Origin: Saccharibacillus sp. JS10
GTDB taxonomy: Bacteria; Bacillota; Bacilli; Paenibacillales; Paenibacillaceae
Length of the DNA stretch: 64,000 nt
Assembly (NCBI RefSeq): GCF_024436065.1
Contig: NZ_JANFNS010000006.1
Coordinates: forward strand, 99,435-163,434
Reading direction: 5' to 3'
Below, in pieces: positions 52,204-60,555 of this stretch. Position numbers and translations under genes: made by a program. Below the pieces are notes generated by a model that saw only the letters and a program-made list of their open reading frames with translations, was not told the DNA's origin and did no database searches. Numbering within the stretch: the first letter of the stretch is position 1; the number at the start of each line of letters is the position of its first letter.

Positions 52204-52635
52204 TTACTTCTCACTCGACATCGACGTATGCTTGGCAAGATGAGCCGCCATTTGATCAGCAAGTTGCCCAATTGTCGTTGAACGCAGATGCTCGTCCATT
52301 TTACGTTCCGATTCTCGCATCACGGCTTCGACCAAGCAGCCGGGGCCATTCATTTCGCAACCTTTGAATAGAGGGGTATGCCCTTCGATCGCCTGAATAA
52401 TATCGAGAAACGAAATTTCGTCTTTGTCCAAACGCAGACAATAACCGCCTTGCGCGCCCGAGTACGAATCGATCAATCCGGCTTTGGCGAGCTTTGTCAG
52501 AATTTTGGACAAATACGTAGGCGACACATGTTGCTTCGCTGCGAGTTCTTGCACGCCGACTTTGACGCCCGGCTCGCGCGCCGCCAAATCCAGCATCGTA
52601 TGGAGCGCATAATTTGTGCCTTTTGAATAATTCAT
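52204..52635 (-). CDS. Rrf2 family transcriptional regulator
   Basis: Winged-helix Rrf2 regulator of 143 residues (MNYSKGTNYALHTMLDLA, VQELAAKQHVSPTYLSKILTKLAKAGLI, GAQGGYCLRL). Of the three cysteines used for iron-sulfur binding in IscR/NsrR types, only two are placed as in the family (GCEMNGPGCL, C-x6-C), with one more in GGYCL, so cluster binding is uncertain; it could be a thiol or metabolite sensor. Single gene, convergent with the GNAT-kinase operon and divergent from the AT-rich module. Confidence 0.92.
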   Translation of the reverse strand: MNYSKGTNYALHTMLDLAAREPGVKVGVQELAAKQHVSPTYLSKILTKLAKAGLIDSYSGAQGGYCLRLDKDEISFLDIIQAIEGHTPLFKGCEMNGPGCLVEAVMRESERKMDEHLRSTTIGQLADQMAAHLAKHTSMSSEK

Positions 52636-52779
52636 CGCTAACCATCCTTAAGTTGTGAAATAGGGTATACAATCATCGCGTGTTCAGCGCTGTGTGCGGA
52701 TATATCGATTGCTTTCATTGTCGCAAAGCTGTAGGGGCGGCGTCAATATTAAAGAAAGTGAACATTCAAAGAATTGGGT

Positions 52780-52809
52780 TTGTATTACGGAGTTCTTTGT
52801 TGCTATGAT
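52780..52809 (+). promoter_or_regulatory. Promoter of the ATPase/nuclease-like module
   Basis: TTGTAT and TATGAT with an 18-base spacer and an extended -10 (TGCTATGAT), 75 bases before the start of the ATPase gene. Confidence 0.45.
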
Positions 52810-52883
52810 GAAGGTATTAGAGAGTTCGAAGCTTTTGTGTATCGAAGCAGTCGAATCACGGAAATTCGAAAGGTGGGCTAAAG

Positions 52884-54254
52884 ATGTCTAATAGTTGGGA
52901 TCTACATGTAACGAATTTCGGACGTATCCGAGAAGCCACGATTACAGTGTCGCCTTTTATGATGTTTGTCGGGAAAAATAATAGTGGGAAAAGTTATATG
53001 ATGCAGTTGTTATGGGGGATCATTAATGAAGTGCCTGAGTTAATGGGTAGGACATTAAGTAAGAGTCATCAATTCGACGATTTGATTAGTTATATTAAGC
53101 CTCAGTTTATGAAAAATGGTTTGATTGAAATTGATCATACTATTCAAAATAAATTGTTTGGAATTTTAAATGAATTTTTAAAGAAGTATAAAGATGAGCT
53201 AGTTAAAAAAATTTTTAATTTTGATATATCTATAGATGAATTGGAAATCCAGTTTGAAAAGCCGAGTTCAGTATTTTTAAAGGTAGAAGACCATGAATTT
53301 ATTAAAAGTTTTAAGCTGGTTCATATTTACTACAATAACGAATTTAAAATCAGTATTCCAATCGAAGAGGACGAATCACTTAGTGAAGAGATTAAATATT
53401 TATTATATTTTATTTTAAGCATCTTTCTCACTGATAATTCCTTTGATAGCAATTCGTTGTTTGTGGATCATGATCGAGATCCAATCTATTTTCCAGCTTC
53501 ACGTAGCGGCTTTATGCAAACGTATCGAGCAATCGTCGGTAATGTATTTGAGGATAGGTTAACACATTCTTTTTATAGTAATGAAAATTATTCTTCCATA
53601 TCGGGAACTCAATTAACGTTGCCTGTAACGCGTTTTATTGCACAGCTTCAAAAACATAATTTCAATAGTAAAAATCGAGAAAAGTATGCTGAAGAAATTG
53701 CTTTCCTTAATAATCAGCTATTAGGTGGTGAAATTGAGAAAGACGAAAGTCAGCAATTTCGTTTTCGTTCCACTCAAGATCAACAAACTTATCCATTACA
53801 CGTCACATCTTCATTAATTTCTGAATTAACGCCTATCTCTATTTTCTTATCTGCACAGAACGACCCGAATCTATGGATTATAGAAGAAGTAGAGTCACAT
53901 CTTCATTCTGAAATGCAGCTTCGTATGGCAAGATTTTTATTCCGCATGATTAATAAGGGCAAATCTGTATGGATTACAACGCATAGTGATAATCTAGCAC
54001 AGCAAATCAATAATCTACTTGCAATCTCGCAACATCCAAATAAACAAGGTTTACTGCGCAAACTAGAATATGAAGAAACTGATATTTTAGCTGATTTATC
54101 GACGGTCAATGCGTATCAATTTGAAGTTGAAGGCGAGCATACAGTAGTCAAGAAATTAGAATTAGGACGAAATGGGTTTGTAATTGATACGTTTAACGAT
54201 ACGTTAAAAAAACTAATCGTCGAAACGGATATGATTCAAAATTATACGGAGTGA
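52884..54254 (+). CDS. AAA/OLD-like ATPase of a putative defence module
   Basis: A 456-residue ABC/SMC-like AAA ATPase. Walker A is FVGKNNSGKSYMM near residue 30; a long variable insert of about 250 residues follows; Walker B is LWIIEEVESHLHS with two acidic residues, and the histidine switch is WITTHSDNL. Such ATPases (AAA_15/AAA_21, OLD-like) act as sensors in phage-defence pairs. The gene is strongly AT-rich (one 60-base line at 53161 has 9 G+C) against neighbours near 50 percent, which points to horizontal transfer. AAAGGTGG precedes the ATG. The next gene starts 3 bases after the stop, so both are coupled. No known system is a clear match. Confidence 0.85.
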   Translation: MSNSWDLHVTNFGRIREATITVSPFMMFVGKNNSGKSYMMQLLWGIINEVPELMGRTLSKSHQFDDLISYIKPQFMKNGLIEIDHTIQNKLFGILNEFLKKYKDELVKKIFNFDISIDELEIQFEKPSSVFLKVEDHEFIKSFKLVHIYYNNEFKISIPIEEDESLSEEIKYLLYFILSIFLTDNSFDSNSLFVDHDRDPIYFPASRSGFMQTYRAIVGNVFEDRLTHSFYSNENYSSISGTQLTLPVTRFIAQLQKHNFNSKNREKYAEEIAFLNNQLLGGEIEKDESQQFRFRSTQDQQTYPLHVTSSLISELTPISIFLSAQNDPNLWIIEEVESHLHSEMQLRMARFLFRMINKGKSVWITTHSDNLAQQINNLLAISQHPNKQGLLRKLEYEETDILADLSTVNAYQFEVEGEHTVVKKLELGRNGFVIDTFNDTLKKLIVETDMIQNYTE

Positions 54255-54257
54255 GTG

Positions 54258-54890
54258 ATGACGGTGATCAATTTTGGGTTTGACCTTCGGCGTGCTGATC
54301 CCCAATATTTTCAAGAGGTTGGTCAGGTTGTAACAATTGAGGAAAAAGGGAACGATGGAAAAGCGAATTTAACTCTAAATTTCAAAACACATCCTTATAA
54401 AAAAAGAATCCAGCTTCTTTTAGAACATGATCCGTGGCTTCGTTATACAGAGCGCGCCAAAAGATGTGCAGATGGTGTAATTATTGAATATGATGCCACC
54501 TCTCCATATGCAGCATCTATTTATATTTTTGAATTAAAAAGAACGATTGATTTTACGAAGTGGTCTAAAGTCAAAACTCAGTTTGAAGGTGCGACATTGC
54601 GTGCTTTATCTTTTTGCACAACAATTGGATTGAAGCCAAGCGAAATTCGGTTTCATACTGTTTTTAGTTATGATAAAATCTTGCAAAAAGAAATAGAAAT
54701 CTTGGAAGCACAACAACGAGTAACAGGACTCATTGCTTTGAAATCGTTAACCGGATTCAACAATCGAGAAGTTCGTGAGTGGAATCAAACGACAGTAGCA
54801 CCTATCGAAGGTAGTAATTTGAGATTGTCTCACCAACATATTCAATTGCAAGAAATCAGTCAGACTGGAATTGGAAAATTCGATCTATAA
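54258..54890 (+). CDS. Unknown protein with PD-(D/E)XK-like motif, partner of the ATPase
   Basis: A 210-residue protein in the same AT-rich segment, translationally close to the ATPase gene (GGAG lies inside the end of that gene, six bases before the ATG). No signal peptide or membrane helix. Residues 70-95 show an acidic-to-ExK arrangement: Asp72 in CADGVIIEYD followed by IYIFELKR with Glu92 and Lys94, which is the spacing of a PD-(D/E)XK nuclease core, and a Gln/Glu helix (KTQFEGATLRAL) follows. I do not recognise the family. A nuclease effector controlled by the ATPase is the most attractive reading, but fold prediction is needed. Confidence 0.7.
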   Translation: MTVINFGFDLRRADPQYFQEVGQVVTIEEKGNDGKANLTLNFKTHPYKKRIQLLLEHDPWLRYTERAKRCADGVIIEYDATSPYAASIYIFELKRTIDFTKWSKVKTQFEGATLRALSFCTTIGLKPSEIRFHTVFSYDKILQKEIEILEAQQRVTGLIALKSLTGFNNREVREWNQTTVAPIEGSNLRLSHQHIQLQEISQTGIGKFDL

Positions 54891-54897
54891 AATTAAA

Positions 54898-54940
54898 CAA
54901 AGCGCGCCAACGAATCTTTCCTTCGTCGGCGCGCTTTTTA
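54898..54940. terminator. Bidirectional terminator
   Basis: AGCGCGCCAACGAA / TTCGTCGGCGCGCT with a seven-base loop and T run, closing the module against the MFS gene. Confidence 0.9.
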
Positions 54941-54957
54941 CCTTTTTTAAAATCCAA

Positions 54958-56187
54958 TCACTCGTGTACAAACTTGCCGCCTTTGCCGGCGATCAATCCG
55001 GTCAATAGATAAGCGGCTGTAATGCCGAACATCACGTAATACGGAATCGTCCAACCGCCTGTCGCATCGTGCAGAGCGCCGAACAGCAGAGGGCCGCAAC
55101 CTGCGAGCAAATAACCAACCGATTGAGCCATACCGGAGATATCGGCGGCTTCGGAAGCATTTTGGGTACGAAGCGAGAAGAACATCATGATCAGACTAAA
55201 CGAGAATCCGCCCGAAAGACTGAAGAAGACGATGGACGCGATGATGATCGGGAACGAACCGTTTGCAAACAAAAATCCGAAAATACCGACGATGTAACAA
55301 GCCGACGTCATGATAATCAGCGAACGTTGGTCTTTCAATTTGGCTGCGATGATCGGTGCGATAAAATTGATCGGAATCATCAGCATTTGGAATAGCGACA
55401 GCATATATCCGGCAACGACCGGATCCAGGTTTTGCGCGTGCATCATATTCGGAAGCCAAGCAACCATAATGTAATAGATCGAAGATTGCATCCCCATATT
55501 GATCGTAATCATCCAAGCGAGCGGCGAACGCCAGATGCTGCGTTTCGGTACATCCGGCGCAGCATTGTTAACGACGCGTCGATTGCGACGAAGCTGCGGC
55601 AACCAAGCGACCAGACCGATCGCAGACAAGATCGTCCAGATCAACAGCGCTCCGCGCCAGCCGATTCCCGTACTTGCGACAGGGACGCTGATCGCTGCGG
55701 CGACCGAAGCGAAAATCCCCATCATGATCGAGTATAGCCCGGTCATAACGCCTACTTTTAATGGGAATTCCCGTTTGATAATACTGGGCAACAAGACGTT
55801 AAATACGGCAACGGCCAAGCCAATCAAGAACGTTCCTGCCATCAGCGAAATAATGCCGCCGAACGGACGGAACAGACTGCCAATCACGATTAGCACTAGC
55901 GATACGAAGATCATACGCTCGGTTCCGTACTTACGAGCCCATTTCGCGATAAAAGGCGACAGTAGGGCAAAAGCAAGTAAAGGAAGCGTGGTTAAAAATC
56001 CGGCGGTCGTGTTCGATAACGACAACGCGCTGCGAATATGATCGATAATCGGGCTGAGCGAAGTGATATGCGTACGTAGATTGGCTGCAACGAGCAAAAT
56101 GCCGATTAGCAGCAAATAATAGACGCGATTCGGCGCGTCTTGCGTACTTGGAATTTGGGTTTTGTTCATGATGACGAGATTCTCCAT
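54958..56187 (-). CDS. MFS transporter, CynX/NimT type
   Basis: Major facilitator of 409 residues with twelve membrane helices. The start region LLVAANLRTHITSLSPIIDHI matches the CynX/NimT (cyanate or nitroimidazole transport) group, in which that Arg and Ser-Pro are conserved, and PSIIKREFPLKVGVMTGLYS lies between the halves. It probably exports or imports a small organic anion. It is in an operon with the upstream GntR-type gene (24-base gap). Start could be the ATG at 56187 or at 56169; neither has a clear binding site at normal distance. Confidence 0.9.
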   Translation of the reverse strand: MENLVIMNKTQIPSTQDAPNRVYYLLLIGILLVAANLRTHITSLSPIIDHIRSALSLSNTTAGFLTTLPLLAFALLSPFIAKWARKYGTERMIFVSLVLIVIGSLFRPFGGIISLMAGTFLIGLAVAVFNVLLPSIIKREFPLKVGVMTGLYSIMMGIFASVAAAISVPVASTGIGWRGALLIWTILSAIGLVAWLPQLRRNRRVVNNAAPDVPKRSIWRSPLAWMITINMGMQSSIYYIMVAWLPNMMHAQNLDPVVAGYMLSLFQMLMIPINFIAPIIAAKLKDQRSLIIMTSACYIVGIFGFLFANGSFPIIIASIVFFSLSGGFSFSLIMMFFSLRTQNASEAADISGMAQSVGYLLAGCGPLLFGALHDATGGWTIPYYVMFGITAAYLLTGLIAGKGGKFVHE

Positions 56188-56211
56188 TCTAACTCTCGGT
56201 GAGAGGGTCTG

Positions 56212-56883
56212 TTAAGTTTCGTGCGGTGCTTTATAATGTGCGATATAATCGTCAACCGCTTGGACGGCGCGATCAGCATCGCGGCTACGAATCGCATCAA
56301 TCAAGGTCGGATGTCCCACGTCGTAACGGCTACCGGGAATAAAATGATTGAACAGAAGCGAGATTTGTAGTTTTTCGAAAAGACTTTCGTACAAATCTTT
56401 AAGCAGCGAATTTTGAGTCGCCACAGCGACGCAGAGATGCAATTGCCAGTCGGCTTCCCTGAAAGCGACATAATCATCAGCGGCTACAGCTTGAATGCAC
56501 AACGCCGAATACCGATCCAACTCTTGCAAATCTTTGTCGGAACGCCGAATACAAGCCAGTGCAGCCGCTTCCCGATCTAGCGCATGTTGAAGTTCAAGCG
56601 ATTCAAGAACCGAAGAACGGCTAACCCGCCGATTCAAGATCGCGCTGAGTTCACTGCTTGCGGTCACGAACGTCCCGTCGCCTTGACGCGTCTCTAATAA
56701 ACCGACTTGTACAAGCCCGCGAATCGCTTCACGTAGCGTATTTCGGCTCACTCCAAGCTGCTCCATGAGATCCGCTTCACGCGGAATTCGGCTGCCGATC
56801 TTCCATTCGCCGCTTGTAATTAAAGTTTCAAGCTGGGTGTAAATGCGACTGGATAACGTACGTTTTTCTAACTTTTCAAACAT
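56212..56883 (-). CDS. GntR family regulator, FCD (FadR-like) type
   Basis: A 223-residue GntR regulator. The winged helix is RIYTQLETLITSGEWKIGSRIPREADLMEQLGVSRNTLREAIRGL in outline, followed by an FCD ligand domain with the metal-binding residues in EADWQLHLCVAVAT and HPTLIDAI. FCD regulators respond to organic acids. It precedes the CynX-type MFS gene by 24 bases on the same strand and probably regulates this transport operon. AAAGGAG precedes the ATG. Confidence 0.92.
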   Translation of the reverse strand: MFEKLEKRTLSSRIYTQLETLITSGEWKIGSRIPREADLMEQLGVSRNTLREAIRGLVQVGLLETRQGDGTFVTASSELSAILNRRVSRSSVLESLELQHALDREAAALACIRRSDKDLQELDRYSALCIQAVAADDYVAFREADWQLHLCVAVATQNSLLKDLYESLFEKLQISLLFNHFIPGSRYDVGHPTLIDAIRSRDADRAVQAVDDYIAHYKAPHET

Positions 56884-57072
56884 AGAAGCTCCTTTAAAGG
56901 TAGGATGATTGGTTCTTTGGCTGGATTCAGTATAAAATCTTTATGTAAGCTTGTAAATAGCATTGAAAAAGAAGTTCACAAATCAGATGAAATGAAATAT
57001 AATGATACGTCTTGACGAATTTTTGAAAAAACGATACGGAAACCATAATCCGACTTATTGGAGTTGAACCCT

Positions 57073-58038
57073 ATGGAGCTGGAGAAAAAGCAATCTATTT
57101 TCGCGGCATGGATTAGCTTAATCAGCAATGTGATCTTGACGATCATCAAAATTATAGTAGGACTGCTGTTCAAAAGCCCCGTACTGATCGCAGACGGTGT
57201 GCATAACGCGGGGGATGTGATTGCATCGGCAGCCGCTCTGGGTTCTATGCAAATCTCAAGTCGTCCACCGGATGAAGATCATCCCTACGGGCACGGCAAA
57301 GCGGAAGTCATTGGAGCAAGCGTTGTCGCGACGATTCTTTTGCTTGCGGCGCTATATGTCGGTTATCATTCAGCAGTCGCGTTGTTTCATCCGATGCCGG
57401 AAGCCCATGTCGTGGCGCTGCTTGCTGCTATCGTATCGCTGATCTGGAAATTCGTGCTGTATATCTATACGATTCGTATCGGTCGCCGCGCGAACAGCAA
57501 AGGGCTAATTGCAACCGCGCAAGATCATCTGGCGGATGTGTATGCGTCGGGTGCTGCGGTGATCGGGATTGGTCTTGGTCTCTGGGGTCAATGGATCGAT
57601 ATGCCGATCCTCGCGTATGCCGATCCGATCGCAGGGATTATCGTAGCCGTTCTCGTCTTAAAACTTGCTGCGGATATGGCGCGGGAGTCGATCGATATTT
57701 TGATGGAAAAAGCTATCGGTACCGAAGAACTCGCCGCACTTGAACGTATCGTTCGCAGTATCGGAGACGTAAAGCGGATCGACCGTATTCGTGCGCGCGA
57801 GCATGGACAATACATTATTATCGATCTACGGGTCGGGGTAGACGGACAAATGACGATCCAACAAGGTCACGACGTGATCCGCAAAATCAAAAAAGCGATT
57901 CTTTCTTCTCATCCGAATGTGAGCGAAGTGATGATTCACTTGAATCCGTGGTATCCTGGCGCACCGGAAACTCCGAGTACGGAAGCTTCGATCAGTATCG
58001 ACGGTTCGGGAACAGGCTTGACGAAGATTGAGAAATAA
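57073..58038 (+). CDS. Cation diffusion facilitator (CDF) family transporter
   Basis: A CDF metal exporter of about 321 residues with six membrane helices and a cytoplasmic C-terminal domain. Metal sites are in ADGVHNAGDVIAS (helix 2) and DHLADVYASGAAVIG (helix 5, both with the His/Asp-x3-Asp pattern), plus DEDHPYGHGKAE in the loop. The C-terminal domain carries the ferredoxin-like fold with DGQMTIQQGHDVIRKIK. It exports Zn2+, Mn2+ or similar. The start at 57073 follows GGAG by nine bases. Single gene, convergent with the EamA gene. Confidence 0.93.
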   Translation: MELEKKQSIFAAWISLISNVILTIIKIIVGLLFKSPVLIADGVHNAGDVIASAAALGSMQISSRPPDEDHPYGHGKAEVIGASVVATILLLAALYVGYHSAVALFHPMPEAHVVALLAAIVSLIWKFVLYIYTIRIGRRANSKGLIATAQDHLADVYASGAAVIGIGLGLWGQWIDMPILAYADPIAGIIVAVLVLKLAADMARESIDILMEKAIGTEELAALERIVRSIGDVKRIDRIRAREHGQYIIIDLRVGVDGQMTIQQGHDVIRKIKKAILSSHPNVSEVMIHLNPWYPGAPETPSTEASISIDGSGTGLTKIEK

Positions 58039-58043
58039 AAGTG

Positions 58044-58092
58044 AAAAAAGCTGCGCAACCTCTCATTGACGAGAAGGTGCGTAGCTTTTTTT
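58044..58092. terminator. Bidirectional terminator overlapping the EamA gene end
   Basis: AAAAAAGCT-CGCA-CCT-CTC / GAG-AGG-TGCG-AGCTTTTTT with small mismatches. It overlaps the last codons of the convergent EamA gene. Confidence 0.75.
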
Positions 58093-58992
58093 GCGTCCAG
58101 CCGTAGCGGTTCCGATAACGCCAGCTACAATCGCGACAGCGCCGAGTAAAGCGAAAGTTCCGACTTGTTCGCCGAGAATAAAAGCGCCGGCTGCCAAAGC
58201 GACAACAGCAGACAAACTTCCGAACACGCTCATCCGAGACGCTTCGATTTTGGACAGCGCGTAGTTCGACAAGTAAGAAGTGACGAGCGAAGACATGACG
58301 CCGAGATACAGCATCGCGATCAGGAATGAAGGCGACGACAGCGGAGAAAGCAGATCGGATAACGTTCCGTTGGCTATATGACGAATCAGTGCCAGCAGAC
58401 CGAAGACGATAAAGCCAAGCAGATTCATAAAATACGTTAATTCTTTTGGCGCAAAAGAACTTCGAAGACGACGTGCTAATACATTGTAGCCGGCTTGGGA
58501 AAACGCAGAGCAGACGATCAGCAAAATTCCTCCGATACTTGCGGTAAAAGCAGCCCCTTCGCGTCCAGCGAACAAAAAGGCAACGCCGATTACAGATAAT
58601 AAGGTAAACGCCATCTGAATTTTACTGGCACGTTCGCCGAGTATAAATATCGCCAGAATCAGAGTGAAGACCGGCACAGCGCCTTGAATCATCCCGGCTT
58701 CCGCTGAAGTGGCATACAGCAGACCGAATGTTTGAAAGCTGAAAAAAGCAATCGGATACAGCGAAGTCACGGGCAACATTTTCCAAGCTCCGCTGCGAAT
58801 ATGACGGATGCCCTTTTTTCCCGGAAAAGCAAATAAAGTAGCCGCTACAAAAGCGAACAAAAAGCGATAAGCCAAAATATCGAGCGGATTCGATACTTGA
58901 AGCGCGATTTTAACGAACAAAAACGAAAAACCGATAATAAGCGCGTTTGAAGCCGCTGCGATATAAGCTTTTTTGATCGAACCTTGAGACAT
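58063..58992 (-). CDS. EamA/DMT family transporter
   Basis: Ten-helix drug/metabolite transporter of 309 residues with two EamA repeats: the first starts with AYIAAASNALIIGFSFLFVKIAL, and the second near ASIGGILLIVCSAFSQAGYNVLARRL. It probably exports an amino acid or related metabolite. GGAGG precedes the ATG. It is divergent from a MocR-type regulator gene, which is its expected regulator; a metabolite tied to pyridoxal chemistry or amino acids is plausible. Confidence 0.92.
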   Translation of the reverse strand: MSQGSIKKAYIAAASNALIIGFSFLFVKIALQVSNPLDILAYRFLFAFVAATLFAFPGKKGIRHIRSGAWKMLPVTSLYPIAFFSFQTFGLLYATSAEAGMIQGAVPVFTLILAIFILGERASKIQMAFTLLSVIGVAFLFAGREGAAFTASIGGILLIVCSAFSQAGYNVLARRLRSSFAPKELTYFMNLLGFIVFGLLALIRHIANGTLSDLLSPLSSPSFLIAMLYLGVMSSLVTSYLSNYALSKIEASRMSVFGSLSAVVALAAGAFILGEQVGTFALLGAVAIVAGVIGTATAGRKKSYAPSRQ

Positions 58993-59068
58993 CTTGAAAC
59001 CTCCGACTATTTAAAATTTAATGTCGCGCGACGGGTTGATCCTTATTCTAAATACCTCAATGACATGC

Positions 59069-59105
59069 TACAATAGACATATTCACGATCTGTACCGGTA
59101 CAGAT
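59069..59105 (+). promoter_or_regulatory. mocR promoter and palindromic operator
   Basis: Extended -10 TGCTACAAT (59066-59074) is followed by a perfect 18-base palindrome ATCTGTACCGGTACAGAT (59088-59105), which would cover the start of transcription. It is a good candidate for autoregulation by the MocR protein or for control by a repressor. Confidence 0.6.
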
Positions 59106-59124
59106 TACAGTTAGGAGGTCGCGG

Positions 59125-60483
59125 ATGTACAAGTATATGGAATTACTGAACGAGCTGGAACGTCAGATCGCCGGAAATATGCAAGAAGGAGATAAAATGC
59201 CTTCGATTCGCACCTTGTCCGAACGGTATACGTGCAGCAAAAGTACGGTAATCCGCGCATTATCCGAGCTAGAGCGTTCCCATCTGATTTATGCGTCAGC
59301 GAAAAGCGGTTATTATGTATTGGGTCGCTTAGAAAAAGAAAGACAGAAAGCACAAGTCATCGATTTCGTTCAAGCGGCGCCAGACCCGGAGATTTTTCCG
59401 TATCTGGATTTTCAGCATTGTCTGAACAAAGCGATTGATACGTATCGAAATGACTTGTTTATCTACGGCACGCCAAAAGGATTGCCTTCGCTAGTCAAAG
59501 AAATGCAGCGTCATCTTGCGGATTACCAGGTGTTTGCGGATCAGGAGCGGATTTTTATTACGTCCGGGGTTCAGCAGGCACTCACAATCCTTGCCGACCT
59601 GCCGTTTCCAGACGGAAAAGATACCGTGGTTATCGAGCAGCCAAGCTATCCGTTATTTATCAACTATCTGGAGACGCATCATGTTCCGGTAGTCGGGATT
59701 CGGCGCGATGCGTACGGCATTGATCTGGGCGAACTCGAACGTCTTTTTCAAGGCGGGAATATCAAGTTTTTCTACACGATTCCCAGATTTCATAATCCGC
59801 TAGGTTGTTCGTACGATCGTCGGCAAAAAGAGCAGATTGCTCAGCTAGCAGAAAAGTACGGGGTGTATATCGTCGAAGATGACTATATGGCAGATCTGGA
59901 GTGCGATGCCAAGTCTGATCCGCTTTATGCGTATGACCGTGCGGAGCGAGTTATTTATTTGAAAAGCTATTCCAAGATTTTGTTTCCCGGTCTGCGAATA
60001 GGCGTTGCGGTACTGCCAAGCGAACTCGCAGAGTCATTTGGACGTTACAAAAAACTGCAAGACATCGATAGTTCGATGCTGTCGCAAGCGGCTTTGGAAT
60101 TGTATTTAAAAAGCGGGATGTTTGCGCGGCACCGAGAAAAAATCCGCAGTCGCTATGCTCGGCGTTCTAAGCTACTGGGCGAAGCGATTCGGCAGGCTCA
60201 AGATGCTTATCCAGATGCGTTCACCGGATTTTTGCCTGACGAAGGCGGAATTCATACGCACCTAATCCCCAAAGTTCCGGCGGCTTTATCTTCGGCTATC
60301 CAACGGATGAGCGAGCGTTATATTTATACGGAATCTACGAAACCTCACTACTTGAAAGGATTTCGTAACGACGCGATATTAAAGCTTAACGTATCGGGTG
60401 TGCCTGACGAGAAAATCGGCGATAGCGTTGAGATTGTCGCAGAAGAATTGGCGAAAGCCGTATACCGAGTCCAGCGGCATTGA
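59125..60483 (+). CDS. MocR-type PLP-dependent transcriptional regulator
   Basis: A 452-residue fusion of an N-terminal GntR winged helix (KMPSIRTLSERYTCSKSTVIRALSELERSHL) and a class I aminotransferase-like domain, the MocR/PdxR/GabR layout. In the second domain YTIPRFHNPLG, IVEDDYMADLE and SYSKILFPGLRIGV hold the PLP contacts, including the Schiff-base lysine. AGGAGG precedes the ATG. It is divergent from the EamA transporter gene, with an 18-base palindrome between them, and probably controls that gene in response to an amino acid or PLP. Confidence 0.93.
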   Translation: MYKYMELLNELERQIAGNMQEGDKMPSIRTLSERYTCSKSTVIRALSELERSHLIYASAKSGYYVLGRLEKERQKAQVIDFVQAAPDPEIFPYLDFQHCLNKAIDTYRNDLFIYGTPKGLPSLVKEMQRHLADYQVFADQERIFITSGVQQALTILADLPFPDGKDTVVIEQPSYPLFINYLETHHVPVVGIRRDAYGIDLGELERLFQGGNIKFFYTIPRFHNPLGCSYDRRQKEQIAQLAEKYGVYIVEDDYMADLECDAKSDPLYAYDRAERVIYLKSYSKILFPGLRIGVAVLPSELAESFGRYKKLQDIDSSMLSQAALELYLKSGMFARHREKIRSRYARRSKLLGEAIRQAQDAYPDAFTGFLPDEGGIHTHLIPKVPAALSSAIQRMSERYIYTESTKPHYLKGFRNDAILKLNVSGVPDEKIGDSVEIVAEELAKAVYRVQRH

Positions 60484-60555
60484 TTGCATGTAAACGAAAG
60501 GCTATGTTCTACACGTTTTCTACATCGTCGATTTCAATAAAAAGGGGGATATGAG

